Shown here: one piece after another, positions 34,984-50,721 of the stretch
Position numbering within the stretch: the first letter of the stretch is position 1
Layout of the letters: every line of letters starts with the position of its first letter
DNA from: Periconia sp. R9002
Lineage: Eukaryota; Ascomycota; Dothideomycetes; Pleosporales; Periconiaceae
Reading direction: 5' to 3'
DNA length: 64,000 nucleotides
Assembly (NCBI GenBank): GCA_023627715.1
Contig: JAMAHW010000047.1
Coordinates: 62,001 to 126,000, forward strand
Made by a program: the position numbers and the translations under genes
Notes under the pieces: generated by a model
Database searches by the model: none
Told to the model about the DNA's origin: nothing
The model's input: the letters and a program-made list of their open reading frames with translations, nothing else

Positions 34984-36370
34984 ATGGACGGTGATCCCGC
35001 CGTAGAGCCAGAGTTAGATGGCTTCAGTCGCATCCTCCCGCTGCCCTATCGCGTCGCTCTCATTATAGTAATGGGTGCGTAACCCTCCCATTTCCCCCGT
35101 AGACTCAATTCACAGTTACTCACAAAACATCAGGCATATGGGCTTGGGGCCTCAACCTGCAATACCTCTCTCTGATCCGTATCGACGTCCCGAGCCTGAT
35201 CCGTTATCCAGCGCGAAACTCTCCACACCATCCTCCACACTACCTCTCGTGCTACCGCGTCGCAACCGCGCTGTCCATCCCGCTCGCCCTCTCCCTCCTC
35301 CTCTTCTGGACCATCACCTCCGGATCCGCGTCCGATGTCGCGGCCTGGGAAATATTGCCGAACCTCTACCTTCTCATCCTCGTTGTAGGCTTCATAATCC
35401 CGATTCCCTTCGTCAGCCGCAACGGACGGCACCGCACGCTCGCAACCCTCAAACGCATAAGCATCGGCGGGATCGCAGAAGCGCAGGATGGAAAGTTCGG
35501 CGACATACTCCTCGCCGATGCGCTGACCAGCTACGCCAAAGTCCTCGGTGATCTCTTCGTCTCGCTCTGCATGTTCTTTTCCTCCTCGCACTCCTCCACC
35601 GGTCCACCCAACCGCAACTGCGGCGGCGCCTTCATCGTGCCCCTCGTCATCAGCATCCCCTCGCTCATCCGACTCCGCCAATGTCTCACCGAGTACTCGC
35701 GCGTGCAAAAGGCGAACGCGCAAAGCGGCTCCATCTCCCCCACCGCGGGCTGGGGCGGCGTGCACCTCGCCAACGCGCTCAAATACAGCACCGCCTTTCC
35801 CGTCATCATCCTCTCAGCGCTCCAACGCTCCCCATCCCCCTCCAAATACGGCATGTCCGAAGCGACCCTCTTCCGTCTCTGGCTCGCCGCCGTCTTCGTA
35901 AACTCCGCCTACTCCTTCTATTGGGACGTCACACGCGATTGGGACCTGACGCTCTTCAAGCCCAAGGAACGAAATTCCCCAGAGTACCCCTGGGCCCTTC
36001 GCCGACACCGCTGGTTCCACGCCAAAGAGTTTTATTACGCCGCGATTGTGGTGGATGCCATGTTGAGGTGTACGTGGAGTTTCAAGCTGAGTCCTCATTT
36101 GGACCATTTCAACGATCTCGAGGGTGGCATATTTTTGATGGAGGTGCTGGAGGTCTTGAGGAGGTGGATGTGGATCTTCTTTCGCGTCGAGTGCGAGTGG
36201 GGTGAGTGTTCCTCCCGTGTATACCATTTTATTTGTTGGGAAAATAAGTTTGACTGACGTGCCTTTCTGATACAGTACGCAACCACCGCGGCCCGGTGCC
36301 CGACGACATTCTCCTCGGTGATATGGGGAATTCGGTGAACGGGATCAACATGTTTGACTCTGACGACTGA
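34984..36370 (+). CDS. EXS-domain membrane protein (Erd1-like)
   Basis: A 417-residue polytopic protein with a C-terminal EXS domain, related to yeast Erd1, which works in Golgi phosphate recycling and retention of ER/Golgi proteins. Exons are 34984-35074, 35134-36201 and 36276-36370, both introns GT-AG. Hydrophobic segments include YRVALIIVMGIWAWGL, LSIPLALSLLLFWTI and LYLLILVVGFIIPIPF, with others around residues 165-260. The EXS signature appears as NSAYSFYWDVTRDWDLTLF, then LRRHRWFHAKEFYYAAIVVDAMLRCTWSF and LEVLRRWMWIFFRVECEW, then VRNH. There is no SPX domain, which separates it from Syg1/XPR1 phosphate exporters. Codon use is more GC-rich at third positions than in the accessory genes. 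Confidence 0.88.
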
Positions 36371-37641
36371 CCCCATCTATATAGTTACCTCGTACCCCCT
36401 TTTTTACTTGCATTTCTACTTTCCTATCTCTTCACATGTACAATTAAGCGTCCTTTTCCCTTTTGTCCCAAATTTAAAGCATCACATAGATTTCAAGCAG
36501 CGGCGCTGGTTTATGCTCTATTTTCCCCCCTTTTTCCTCCCCCTTTTTCTCTTTCTTAATCCCTTTCTCCCTCCCCCGTTCACACACTTGTACTCCCATA
36601 TATAGATAGACCGACAAGCCATGACTCAAGATAGACGACGGGACGGAAAACATCCGTGGTTGGATACGTAATGAGAAAAGAGTTATTTGCGGATTTGAAA
36701 TATAACTACTGACTGCTTTCCTTTTCTTTCCTCGTACATCGTTCCTGTTATCTATCAGACATCCCGATACCTTATATAACGGCAACGCTCATAAACAAGC
36801 AAAACCAAACATTTTTTTTTCTTCTTTTTTAAACGCCAGAACGAAGACACGCAACGAAAAAAACACCCCTATCTCGCCTCGCTCACTTACTCGCTCGCTA
36901 CGGTGCATGGAAAGAGATGTGATTTTGAGTGAGGTGTATGTGTGCTTGTCTAGAATCCAGACAGAGAGGGGGAAAGAAAACGAAGATAGTAGGTAGGGAG
37001 AAGATCAAAAATGGTTACATTGTCCATTAGCATGATGAGCACGAGCTATGTACCTAAGTAACTTACTTGATTAACTGAATCGATGCACACACCCTCTCCC
37101 TCCCATCCCTTGCTCCCCCCTACCAAAAAAAGGGGGTGGACTGAATGACAAAAAACACGTTTTATGCGTGGGAGAGAAAAAAAATCCCATGTTGAAGAAA
37201 CAAAAAACCAACCTTAGCAGCCGAACTAGTAACCCAGCTTTTCTGATCTTTTTTGAATTCTTTCCGCCTGCCTCCCTCAGGGGGATGGACGGACACAAGT
37301 AGTACACACACAGAGAGAGAGACAGAGAAGAAAAAAAAGGGTGGTTGGTGGTATGAGTGATTTGAACATATGTTGAACAGAGAGAAAATGATAATGTTGA
37401 AAAAGAAGATGTCGAGAAACAGCAAAAAAGAAACAGAATATGCTGCCTTGTTCTTGCCTGTCCCGACCCGTCCCGACCGGCCCACCCATGACTGTGATAC
37501 AAGGTAGAGAAGAAGAAGAAGAAGAAAGATGAAGGCGGGTTCGACATGATGATGACACATAAGACAAGAGAGAAAAGAGAAAAACGCCCACACAACGCCA
37601 GCCCAATGATACATACTTGAATATTACGGTAATTCCATTTT
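36371..37641. other. intergenic between convergent genes, low complexity
   Basis: 1.27 kb with long pyrimidine-rich and purine-rich stretches, including a (GAA)n run at 37507-37527. Open frames on the minus strand here (37071-37757) are Phe/Ser/Leu-rich translations of this low-complexity DNA and are not called. Confidence 0.55.
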
Positions 37642-40600
37642 TCAGTTGAGGAACCCTTTACACCCGACCGACCCGCAAAGACAAGGAATCCGATCCGTGG
37701 CATCCATCTCGCGCTCAAACTTGTAGTCGTACGTGAGTTCTTCGTCTGCGTACACATTATTAGTTTTCAATATCAATTTCAGATTAGGAATGGATAGACT
37801 CACCTTGCCCAATATCTCTCAATGCATAAATGACAATGCGCTTCGTACCTTCGACCCGGATGATCTTGGCCGTGCAATTGGGCGTGCAGCTGTGATTGAT
37901 GAAGCGCGCGATGCCACCCATCTTCGTCGCGTCGATGACCGTGTCTTCGTCGATGCGGAAGAGGTAGCTGGACCCTACGCCTTGCATGTCGTACTTGACC
38001 TCGCGTAGATCGGCCACGCGTTGGCGAACCTTCTCGCCCACATACTCGATAATCATGTCGTTGGCGGAGATGGGCTCCTGAGCGTACAGACCCCAGTTGT
38101 GGATCGCGGAGCGGTCGAATTTCACGAGCTTCTTGCGCTTCTTGAGCTGGTTGAAGCGCAGGGCGTCGCCTTCTGCGCCCGTCATGTTTTTGGAGATGCT
38201 GATGTCGTTGACCAAGCGACGGTTGTTAGCACGATTAGCACGCGAGTTGGCGGTAGTACTCTGTTTCACCGACGACGTTTGGAATTTGAAGCCCTCGACG
38301 ACCATGGTTCCCGAGCTTTCTTGCTTGGCCTGTCGCTGCCGTTCTTCTCGTTCCTTTTGGACACGAATACGATGAGGAAGATACTTGGACTTTTCAGACT
38401 CGCGTATCTTCTTGACGCCTTCAGTCCGTGCACAGCCAGCGGGATTGGGCACGTAGTAACCCTCGATTTTGGTTTCCGAGCGTGACACACCTTCCTCCCC
38501 AGGACGATTTAAGTGTTTGATAGATTTCTGTTTCCACGCCCAAGACTGGACGTCTCCGATATCTGCGGCGGCGAACGGTTGAAGGGCCGTCCTGAGATAG
38601 GTAAGATCTTCGTCGTCCTTCACAAGATGCTGCCAGCCATCTATATCCATGACCACGCTGAGATCATCCTGCACGGTTGGGCGAGGTTCATGCGTAGATA
38701 CCTTCCAGTTGATGCCTGAGGGTTCATCTTCTTCTGGAGTCTCCTCCACGGCCGGTGTTTCCAGAGCCGGCTTGGGTTCCTCAATTTCTGTCACCTCATC
38801 TGCGGTGGGTGATATCTCAGCAACTGAAACCGCTGCAGCCTTAGCCTCCTCTTCTATCTGTTTCTTGGTCTTCTTCTTTGGTTTGGTCGCCTTCTTCTTC
38901 GTTGGCTGCTTGGCCGGTTCAGCAAGCTCAGTTGTTTCGATGGGTCTGGCCGCTTCCTCATTTTCTTGGGTGACGACCAATTCCGGTTCTAGTTTGGGAG
39001 TCACAGATGTTTCCTCGATGCCAAAGATCGCTTCTGCTTCTTGTTCAATCTTGCGCAATCGCCTGAAACCCTTGAGCGCCTTTTCAGCCTTTTTCCAGAT
39101 GGGGGAAGAACGTGGAAGGATCGCCAACACCTGCTCCAGCTCTTTCTCGGCCATGTTCTCAGGATCTTTGTGGATGCAGTGCGCCAGCAAACTTCGAGCA
39201 TGTGAGTCGTCCATTACCTCATCATCGCTATCCTCGCCCCATCCTGCTTCAAGGCGCCGTCGTTTAGCTCGTTGAGCGCGGGATGATTCTTCGTCGTCCT
39301 CCTCCTCATCGCTACTCTGAGCCCGACTAAGCGGACGGCTCTCTTGCTCCTCGGTAGCACGAGTGTGGGCGCTTCGTTTCTCATCGTCAGAATCATCATC
39401 CTCCATAACATCCATCAGTCTCGAGAAAAGACCATGAGGGGCGCGAGGCTTGTGCACTTTACGGCGGCGTGGGTCAGCGAATGGATCCAGCTCCCGGTGA
39501 GGTCTCTTTCCGCGTCCACGGTCTGCTCCCAGTCCTCTTCTTCCAAAACGACCTCCACCGCGTCCTTTCGGTACAGGGTGATGCGCAGAGTCCATGCCAG
39601 GAATAAGCATTGGGGGAGGTCGCGCGTCTTCTGTTGCCCTTGGAGGATCTGCAACGTTGAGCCTCCGCCTTTTGTCCACATGACGGTCCGGATTTAGGAG
39701 ATCGATCATAATTGGGCCAGCCTTGCGTTGAACGTCGCCCATGAGTTTTTCAACTAGCTCCTGCTTGACAAGGTCTAAAGCGTAGAGCACGGGATCCAGT
39801 TGCTCTGCTCTTTGCCTTTTCTCCAACTCATAGTCTTCTGCTTCTTCCCTTGCGATGCGCTCGAGCTCAGCTTTTCGCTTGTTAGCTTCCATGACACGCT
39901 CTGGGCTGGGGCTTCGCTCGTAGTTTGGATCGCCGTATTGACAGCACTCCATGTTCATTACGTAGGTGAATAGGGCAGCCATGTGGCACTCTTTGTAGCA
40001 CCTCACGGTTTCGTCCTCTCCGCGCTTCGACTCTTCAAAAATTACATAGTATCCTGTTGGGTCGATTCGGACTTCCTGCCAATAGAATGTTTTCAATCGT
40101 TTCTTCAAATGGTCTATTGTCGTGGGCATTACGGGGACATATTGATGCGCAATGAACAAATAAGGCCGGCGCTTGAGTTTTGGTTTGATAGGCTCGGTTT
40201 CCAGAAGGTACGAGAGTTGCTGTTTGCGGGATTCGCGGGGTGGTGGTCGCACACCCTTCCCAGAAGGACCTTTTGGCACATTGGCCGGTAAATCAAATGC
40301 TATTGGGGTAGTCGGTGTAGCCGATTTTGCAGCCAACTTCGCACGAAGCTTCTCAGCCTCTCTGCGACTCTGCTCTACAATAGCATTGACTAGGCGATCG
40401 CATCTTCGACCTTCACGATCCGAATGCACCTTGATCGTCTGCATACCCAGGCGTTGGCCCGTACCTTCCCGCTCGGCTCGTTTTGCTGAAGTTGATGCCT
40501 TCACGGCTGGGTGAGTTCGAGTGGGTGCAGAGTCCCGGTATTTGACTAGACAAATTCCCAAAAAGCTGCCATTGTCGGGGTGGACTTGATTGCGCACCGA

Positions 40601-41588
40601 TTCGACATCTCCGTAAGAACTGAAGAAAGCACGCAGCTGAGAATCCGATGTCAATGGATCAAACCCGGTGACGACGACCTGGGTGGCAGGTCCAGGACCA
40701 CAAGAAATGCGAGGATCGAATGTGTACGGCTTGGCGATGTATGGAGCTAGCCGTAGTTTCGATTTGGGAGCAGCTGTACCGACAGTCTTAATAGGATAGT
40801 TCCCAGAGGTGTAGCCTGCAATGGCCAGACGGGGATCGGGAGGGGGAGATGGGTCGCCCTGCAACACAAGTCACGTTAGCCTTGACGTCGCAGGACGACC
40901 CATCTTGGGGAAAAGATGTGTACACGCATGCATGCATGTATATGTATATATATGTATGACCATCACGTACCTTATCCAGTATTGGTTTGTATATCAAATT
41001 CCGACCATGCTTAGCCTTCTTATCGAGCTTGCTATCCAACATGGGATCGTAGTTGAGGCGCACGCCTAGCTTGCCGTCGGCAGGCCATATCGATATTCTC
41101 GCTTCTGGCGGTGTGTGCACGGGCGTGATGGTATCGGGCGCAATTTTTGCGGGAGCGCTCGAGGGCGCGGAATATGAGGTCGCGCTCATCGTCTCATGAG
41201 AATGCGCGGGGTGCCGGGGGCTAGGCAGCTTGCCTGGCGGAGATGAATCTGAGCTGGTCAAGGGGGTCAAGGTGTGCAGAGATGGGTGTCGTCCGGCGTG
41301 CGACATGGCGTTGGGCGAGAAGAGGGACGAGGTGGAACTAGGAACAGAGCTGTTGGTGCCAGCGTTGTTCAGTAGGTCACCTGCCCGAAAGCCATTATTA
41401 TCTGGTGAATGTATCAAGTCCTTCCCATTCGAGTCAATCGCGCTACGATCACTCCCAGCAAGCCCAGGACGGAGATGGGCGAGGGAGGATGGAAGATGTT
41501 GTGTCTGATGAGAGGTTCTGTCTGCCTTCACCCGCGAGTCGTTGTTGCTGATGATGTCTGAAGAATTAGCGGCGGAAGTGCGTGACAT
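37642..41588 (-). CDS. SET1: histone H3 lysine-4 methyltransferase Set1 (COMPASS)
   Basis: The catalytic subunit of COMPASS, methylating H3K4 in the nucleus. Exons 41588-40971, 40858-37804 and 37745-37642 give 1258 residues. Order: Ser-rich disordered N-terminus, RRM ([20 protein letters not shown]) near residue 265, a second RNA-binding-like block ([21 protein letters not shown]) near 445, an acidic Lys/Glu-rich middle, the n-SET region (ending near [13 protein letters not shown]), the SET domain and a post-SET motif. SET landmarks are [24 protein letters not shown] and the final-exon ELTYDYKF; the post-SET cysteines lie in [13 protein letters not shown]. The last intron (58 bp) splits the SET domain after LRDIGQ. 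The first intron (40859-40970) contains an alternating GCATGCATG/TATATGTA tract. Intact and certainly a housekeeping gene. Confidence 0.97.
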
Positions 41589-42597
41589 GTATGGCTCCAG
41601 TACGCGTGGGTGCTAGCGGAGACAGACGGATCTCATAGGGAAGTGCAGATCTGAATGGCAGGCTGCAGGCAACAAAGAGGATGAGGTATTGAGGACGCGC
41701 ACTTGACGCGACGGAGCAGCAGACAGCAGACGAACAAGGGCTGTGCCGACACGCAAGAAAAGCGCGCGCGCAGGGAAGAAAAAAGGATGGGAAAGGGAGG
41801 GAAACAAGGTGGATCGATGACACGGGTCCTCGAGTAGCGGCAAAAAGATGCGCGCCGGGCGAGCGGTGCGTGGGTCGAGGCCAAGGGTGAGGAGGGCGGA
41901 GGAGAAGAGGAGCGAGGGTGTCGAGTCGAGGCGGAGGGGGGTGGACGTGGACGTGGACGTGGACGTGACAATGAAAGGAATGGAGTGGAATGAGGTTGTG
42001 CCAATATCCACAGGAACAAAACAGCCAGGTGCCAGGGCTGAGGGCCTTGTCCGGTGCCAAGCCCTGCGAAAGGAGAGCAAGAATCAGCCACAGCCACTGC
42101 TTCCCTCGCCCGCCTCGCCCTCTGCAACACTGCATTATCCCTCTACCCTCACTTCCCGCAACTTTGTATCACTTATGCTGGCGTCTATCCAGTCACTCAA
42201 AATGCTCCAAAGCAAGGTGAATGATTGAACGCGACATGCGTAATACTGTATACACCGTCGTCACTCGTGTGCTGCAAGTCCCCCCAGCCGCAGCGTCATC
42301 GCGATCGCACACGATCCATCGACCAAACCAATGGCCTTTCATTGACCAGCATGCTCAACAGAACCCAACTCATTGATCTCTGTGCTTTGCAGAGCGGCCG
42401 TGAATTTTCCTACCTACGATTTCTAGGTCCAGTCCGTTCATGTGCTTCTTCGCCAGGCATCAAATGCACCCAACCCGGCACTGTTGATCGCTCACGTGCG
42501 CCTTTATCCGCCATCGATGCCAACTCATGCGACGCCTTTTGAATTTTCAACCCCTCTCTGTGCTCATGCGCCGCACTTCCAATGCCCAATTGATTAA
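41589..42597. other. upstream region of SET1
   Basis: 1 kb upstream of SET1 and downstream of RIB4, both on the minus strand. It contains a (GTGGAC) tandem repeat at about 41941-41968. Long open frames here are arginine/serine/proline-rich and look like composition artefacts. Confidence 0.45.
41941..41968. repeat. (GTGGAC)n hexamer repeat
   Basis: Between four and five tandem copies of GTGGAC, about 360 bp upstream of the SET1 start codon. Confidence 0.65.
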
Positions 42598-43359
<762 letters not shown>

Positions 43360-44151
43360 TCTACAGAATGTTCTTGGGGTGGTTTGAAAGTCGTCTACTT
43401 GTTGGTCTTGCAACGTGGAATAGGTAGCTGAGCGGGGCTTGGTGTTGGAGTTGCCGTGGTTGCCGCCTTGCTTACGGTCTTTGTAAGCTTTGGAGCGTCA
43501 CTTCTGTGAATGCAATAACAGCGCTATCGACAGTGATTGTACTGTAGCCCTGATAGCGGATCAAAATAGATGCTGTTCGTTGGGTGAAGATGAAGCAAGG
43601 AGGGGCAGACGGGAGGGGAAGGGACAAATGCAGGAACAGGAATGGGCGGCCCCGCCCCGCAATCGAGTCAAGTAAAGCGAAGGACGCCGACAGGGGTTCT
43701 CCAAAGGTACTTTTTACAAGCAGCAGTGATATCATAATCCTTGGCAAACATGGCGAGCAAAACTTCAAAACACCAAATAGCTATTCAGACAGTGTCGTAC
43801 GAAACAGCATCGCAGTATGTCAATTGGCCAACACCTGTCTTAACAAAATCAGAGCTTCACCAAAATGCAATTGGGAGTGAGATATTAAAATGTTCTTTTG
43901 TATTCTGTAATACGCATTGCACGACCCATGATTTAGGCCGCACATTATTTCCAGAGAGAAACCTCTCCAGACCCCAATAACAATAATTATCCCTTTTGAA
44001 TCCAATCCAATCGATTCGTACTCAATCATTTCAGTCAAATCAATCAATCAATCAGTCCCATACATGGCCGGCCCAAGAACGGGCAACCTTCTAAGACGCC
44101 ATTCCCAAGTGTGCCTGCACGACTAAACCAACTTCTCTATCTCGTTCCCGT
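43360..44151. other. RIB4 promoter and GFA1 3' region
   Basis: About 790 bp. No further gene seen. Confidence 0.5.
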
Positions 44152-46662
<2,511 letters not shown>

Positions 46663-49572
46663 GGCTCCTGTGGTAAAATGACTGTGTGGCCGGTAGAAGA
46701 AGAGAAAGGGATATCAAGAAGCGATTGAAGAATGGGTACGAGGCAGCACGGCACAGAAGTATAGTAGAGCGGTAAAGTATGGGGGGGTGATTGGGGTGTG
46801 CGTGGAGGGGAGAGGAGCAAAGGCAAAAGAGCGGTGTTTGTTTGGCCTTTTATATATGTATGCAGCCAAGCTCGGTCAACTACTAACAGTACTTATTACC
46901 CAACTCCACATAACACGCCCACCACCAAACCGTGCTTTTCACCATTCACTAGTTGGTTTTGAGTTCATTCTTCAGCTGGCTGGCTTCAGAGCTAGCTAGC
47001 CTCGCCCGTCGGCTCGCCTCTGCCTCCCCCTGCCTCCACGTCCTGCCCGCCCTGCCCGAGTGGCGTCCACGCCCTTTGGCCATGGCGGTGGTGATGATTG
47101 ACGACCCTCCTTTTCTCATCTATGCCATAGGTGGTCTAAGTCTCTGATCTGACCTCCTCCATACATGGTCCACCGCCTTGTCCTGGGCCATCCATTATCG
47201 GTGCTTACTGAGAGAGCCTTGTTTGATTTCGTCCGGCCACCAGCGTCCCCCGTTCGGGCGTGAACACCGTCAGCCCATCATGTCCTTGTCAAGGTGTCCT
47301 CCGTTGTCCCCTATTCCGTCATCGGTTGATCCTCGCTGTGAGGAGGAAGGAGGTGAAAGCAAGCCGGAGCCTCATGCTGTGCGCTGCCAATGGAGGGGCG
47401 GTTGCGGTTTCTGATCGGCCACTATTGATGTCAGGGCCCTTAGGGTTCAAGGGGGGCGCAGCGCTTCCAAAAAAAGCAGCAAACTATCAGACCGTCTACT
47501 TTTTTTTACTCGCAGCTCCATGGCACTGGCAGCACGTTCGCTTTTGGTATCCAACAAGGAAAAAAACAATAATCAATTCTCACTGACCATTGCTTCACTG
47601 TGGGCTCCCCGCTGGCTAGCAGCATCAATGCGCTAGTACCTGACACGAGATCGGACCGTATTGCTCTCTGTACGGTGGCACGGGTGGGTGGCTAGTGCAT
47701 GGCCATCATTCTCAATGCATTGCATTCTCGCCATGCTTCTGCTCGAACGCCAGTACCAAATTGTGCAGCACAGCAGCAGAAGAGGGTAGCACATGTCAAC
47801 ATATCACTCTAGTTTCTCTTGTGTTGTTTGCTGATAGATAGTTAGAGAGCGAGCTGACCTCTCTGTACATGTACCTAGGTACCTATACACGCCCCTCCAC
47901 TGTCCAGTGCCTCCACCATCCAGCAGACGTCAGCACGGCGTGCATGCCAACAGCTAATCAAGAAATTTCGAACCGCCTGCTCGCTGCATCTGGTCCTTTC
48001 GGCGAATGTTATGAAGGATTCTTGCCCTCCCATTAGACGGATCTGCCCATGTTGTTGGCCTGTACAGTACCTTCTTCCTCACCATCCACGTACAACATTG
48101 ATCGCTGGCAATGGAACCGCGGGGAACAAACGTGTACTAGCACCCGCCATGCACACGCTCGTCAAAGGCTAAGAGGAAAGCACAAAAAACACTACTAGTA
48201 ACTACACCAAAATAAAAAATGCAAAGCCAATGGCCACTAACTCTCTAGCTCGGGGGATCTGTACTTGCTATCAGACGGTGAAGACGAAAACCATGTGTTG
48301 CGCGTCTTTGGTCACATCATTGTACAATATAGCGTGGATATTTTCGCTCCACGATACCGCCGTTTTGGCATTCATCGAATCGGTAGCCCTGTCTAACGGG
48401 CCAGGGCAGGGATAGCTGATAGCTCCAGCTCCATGTCCACCTATCGTGCCCAGCAACGGCCAAACGTGAGTCCCACCGTGCCACCGTATGCACTCCAGTT
48501 TCGCTCGCCTGCATGTGTGTACAGTTGTTCTCTCTCCGTTTGTCCCATTGCCTTAAAATCGACTAGCTTTCTGAATCCTCCGACTTTGTTGAATGTTCAT
48601 TCTTTTGATAAGAAAAAGCAACCTTGGAAACGAGGAATCATTGGACACAACGTGCAGTTGAGATGCGGTACCACGTGACCTCTGGCAGCGAAATCCACCT
48701 GGGCAACGAACGTTGTACACGAACATTGCCCTGTACAACTCTCAGCTCTCTTTGAATGAAATCCCCCGTCTTACGCCTACCCACATGTTCACGCGCCCGA
48801 AACTCGTTTCTCCTCAATCTTTGCGTTGCCTTTTCCCATCCACCAACTTCATGTGAATCCACCCTCTCAACCTCAGCTTCAGCCTCGCCCTCCGTTTGTC
48901 CCGCACTAAAAGTATAGACTATCCATCATTTCCCTGCTTGATCCACCTGCCTACGATAGATCGATCAGGTCCCGAGGTCCAAATATGTACAAGTCACGTG
49001 CCATCGGGACGCTATCGTACCTTACCTTTTTTTCGGTCTTCTATCTACGCGTCTAACAGGCATACTACCCATCGTAGATTCGACCGGTCGCCCATTTTTA
49101 TCCGATCCTCCAAGCTAGCGTAGTAGTCCGTTTTCCAAGTGCACAGTGGTCGTCATTGGTTCATCATTCTGTAAATCATGGGTCAATGGTGGTCGAGATG
49201 CAAATAACTTCTGTTCAGCTGTCTTGGATTAGGTCTGGACTTTGGGCTATGTATGGCTCAGCATTCAGCCGTAGCCTCGAATACGTGTGTGCGAATGTGA
49301 TCAAAATGCTACTTTTTTAGTTTTAGTGATCCTGCAGGACGCGGATTTGGACAAAATTCCGAAATACTTCAGGAATATTCTGTAGTTAATGTGTTGTTGT
49401 CGTGTGAAGATACACATACCATGAAAACAAAAGATGGACCAAGCTTCCTCCGATCGCAAGCCGAGGTCCAACGCCCATTCTTGGCATCGAACCTCTCCCA
49501 TGTTCGACGTAGAGCGATAGTATCACCATTCACAGTCGCCTCCATTCTGTCACGTTTTAATTCTTCCGCAAA
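46663..49572. promoter_or_regulatory. 2.9 kb divergent region between GFA1 and PEX10
   Basis: The longest non-coding stretch in the window, between divergent housekeeping genes. I found no gene, tRNA-like sequence or repeat structure. All open frames are short and compositionally odd. It may hold a long GFA1 5' leader and regulatory sites, or an unannotated non-coding RNA; nothing in the sequence decides. Confidence 0.4.
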
Positions 49573-50721
49573 ATGTCATCCTCTCCGAGGTTTACGTATC
49601 CTTTTGCGACGTCGCCTGATATCATCAGATCACACCAGAAAGACGCCTACTTCAGCGGTGTACTCCTAGAGCAACTCTCCACTATCCTCCGCAAAGTCAA
49701 GGGAGCACGATACGCGCATACCTATACATCCGAAACCCGCGTCGCTAGCGAACTCCTATATCTATGTCTTACGACGCTCATTGGGAACCGGACATTAGGG
49801 GAAGAGTACTGTGATATTGTCCAGGTGGAAGGAGAACATGGCAGATTACCAGCGTTAGGGAGGAGAGCAGGATATATCCTCAGCTGTATACTTGGGCCGT
49901 ACGGCCTCGCAAAAATCCTTCCCACATTCCGCAAACGTATAAGAGCAAAACTCGAGTCCAATCTCAAATGGTACGGAAGACAACACGCAAGAGCTCAACA
50001 AGCTGCCAAAGAAAATGGAACCACAAAACCCATCCCAACACCCTTGGCCGCACGCCTGCACAACTACATCCTCCGCAACCTCGACACCATCACCTCCCCC
50101 GCTCCCATATATGCTCTCTCTCTCGCAACCTTCTACTTCTCCGGATCCTACTACCACCTCTCGAAACGTATCTGGAACCTCCGCTATATCTTCACGCGCA
50201 CCGTCCCCGACAGCGATAATCGAGCCGGCTACGAAGTCCTCGGCGTGCTCCTCGTCCTCCAAATGGCCGTCCAAGCCTACCTCCACCTCCAAAACACACT
50301 ATCTCCCAGCGTCTCCAACCCGGGCATGCTTGGCGCAGGCAACGTTACGTCCGCTGTCGTCGGTGGCGGCGTCGAAGTCTCGCTCGACCCGAACGCGTAT
50401 TCCGCAAACAATGCCCTCCTCTTCGACACCTCCGCAGTCCCCTCCTCCGCGGCGCCCTCGGAACTCCAGAAGTGGACACACACCCCTACGTCCCCGGAAC
50501 CGCGGTACGAACTTGGGGAGGATAACGGAACGATGACGTGGATCGAGGGCGGGAATCGGAAGTGCACGTTATGTCTAGAGGGTATGAAAGATCCTAGCGT
50601 AACGACGTGTGGTCACGTGTTTTGCTGGGCTTGTATCAGTGATTGGGCGAGGGAGAAACCCGAGTGTCCGCTCTGTAGGCAGAGCTGTCTCGTGCAGCAC
50701 GTGTTACCTTTACGAGGGTGA
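49573..50721 (+). CDS. PEX10: peroxisome biogenesis factor 10 (RING E3 ligase)
   Basis: Single-exon gene of 382 residues. Pex10 is a peroxisomal membrane RING ligase that, with Pex2 and Pex12, ubiquitinates the import receptor Pex5. The N-terminal Pex2/Pex12/Pex10 region starts FTYPFATSPDIIRSHQKDAY and includes RVASELLYLCLTTLIGNRTLGEEYCDI and RAGYILSCILGPYG; hydrophobic segments occur near residues 100 and 175-195 (APIYALSLATFYFSGSYY). The C3HC4 RING is at the C-terminus, about residues 330-372: CTLCLEGMKDPSVTTCGH, then CWACISDW and CPLCRQ. It ends VLPLRG. All zinc ligands are present. The start is at the first Met, which matches the family's conserved N-terminus closely. Confidence 0.96.
   Translation: MSSSPRFTYPFATSPDIIRSHQKDAYFSGVLLEQLSTILRKVKGARYAHTYTSETRVASELLYLCLTTLIGNRTLGEEYCDIVQVEGEHGRLPALGRRAGYILSCILGPYGLAKILPTFRKRIRAKLESNLKWYGRQHARAQQAAKENGTTKPIPTPLAARLHNYILRNLDTITSPAPIYALSLATFYFSGSYYHLSKRIWNLRYIFTRTVPDSDNRAGYEVLGVLLVLQMAVQAYLHLQNTLSPSVSNPGMLGAGNVTSAVVGGGVEVSLDPNAYSANNALLFDTSAVPSSAAPSELQKWTHTPTSPEPRYELGEDNGTMTWIEGGNRKCTLCLEGMKDPSVTTCGHVFCWACISDWAREKPECPLCRQSCLVQHVLPLRG

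Noticed and set aside
37071..37757. 228-codon minus-strand open frame
   Set aside because: Phe/Ser/Leu-rich translation of purine/pyrimidine tracts in a 3' region and overlapping the last SET1 exon.
38649..39275. 208-codon plus-strand open frame
   Set aside because: Antisense of the acidic middle of SET1; Ser-rich low-complexity translation.
41566..42135. Several overlapping minus-strand frames upstream of SET1
   Set aside because: All three frames are open because of GC-rich composition; Arg/Pro/Ser-rich and motif-free.
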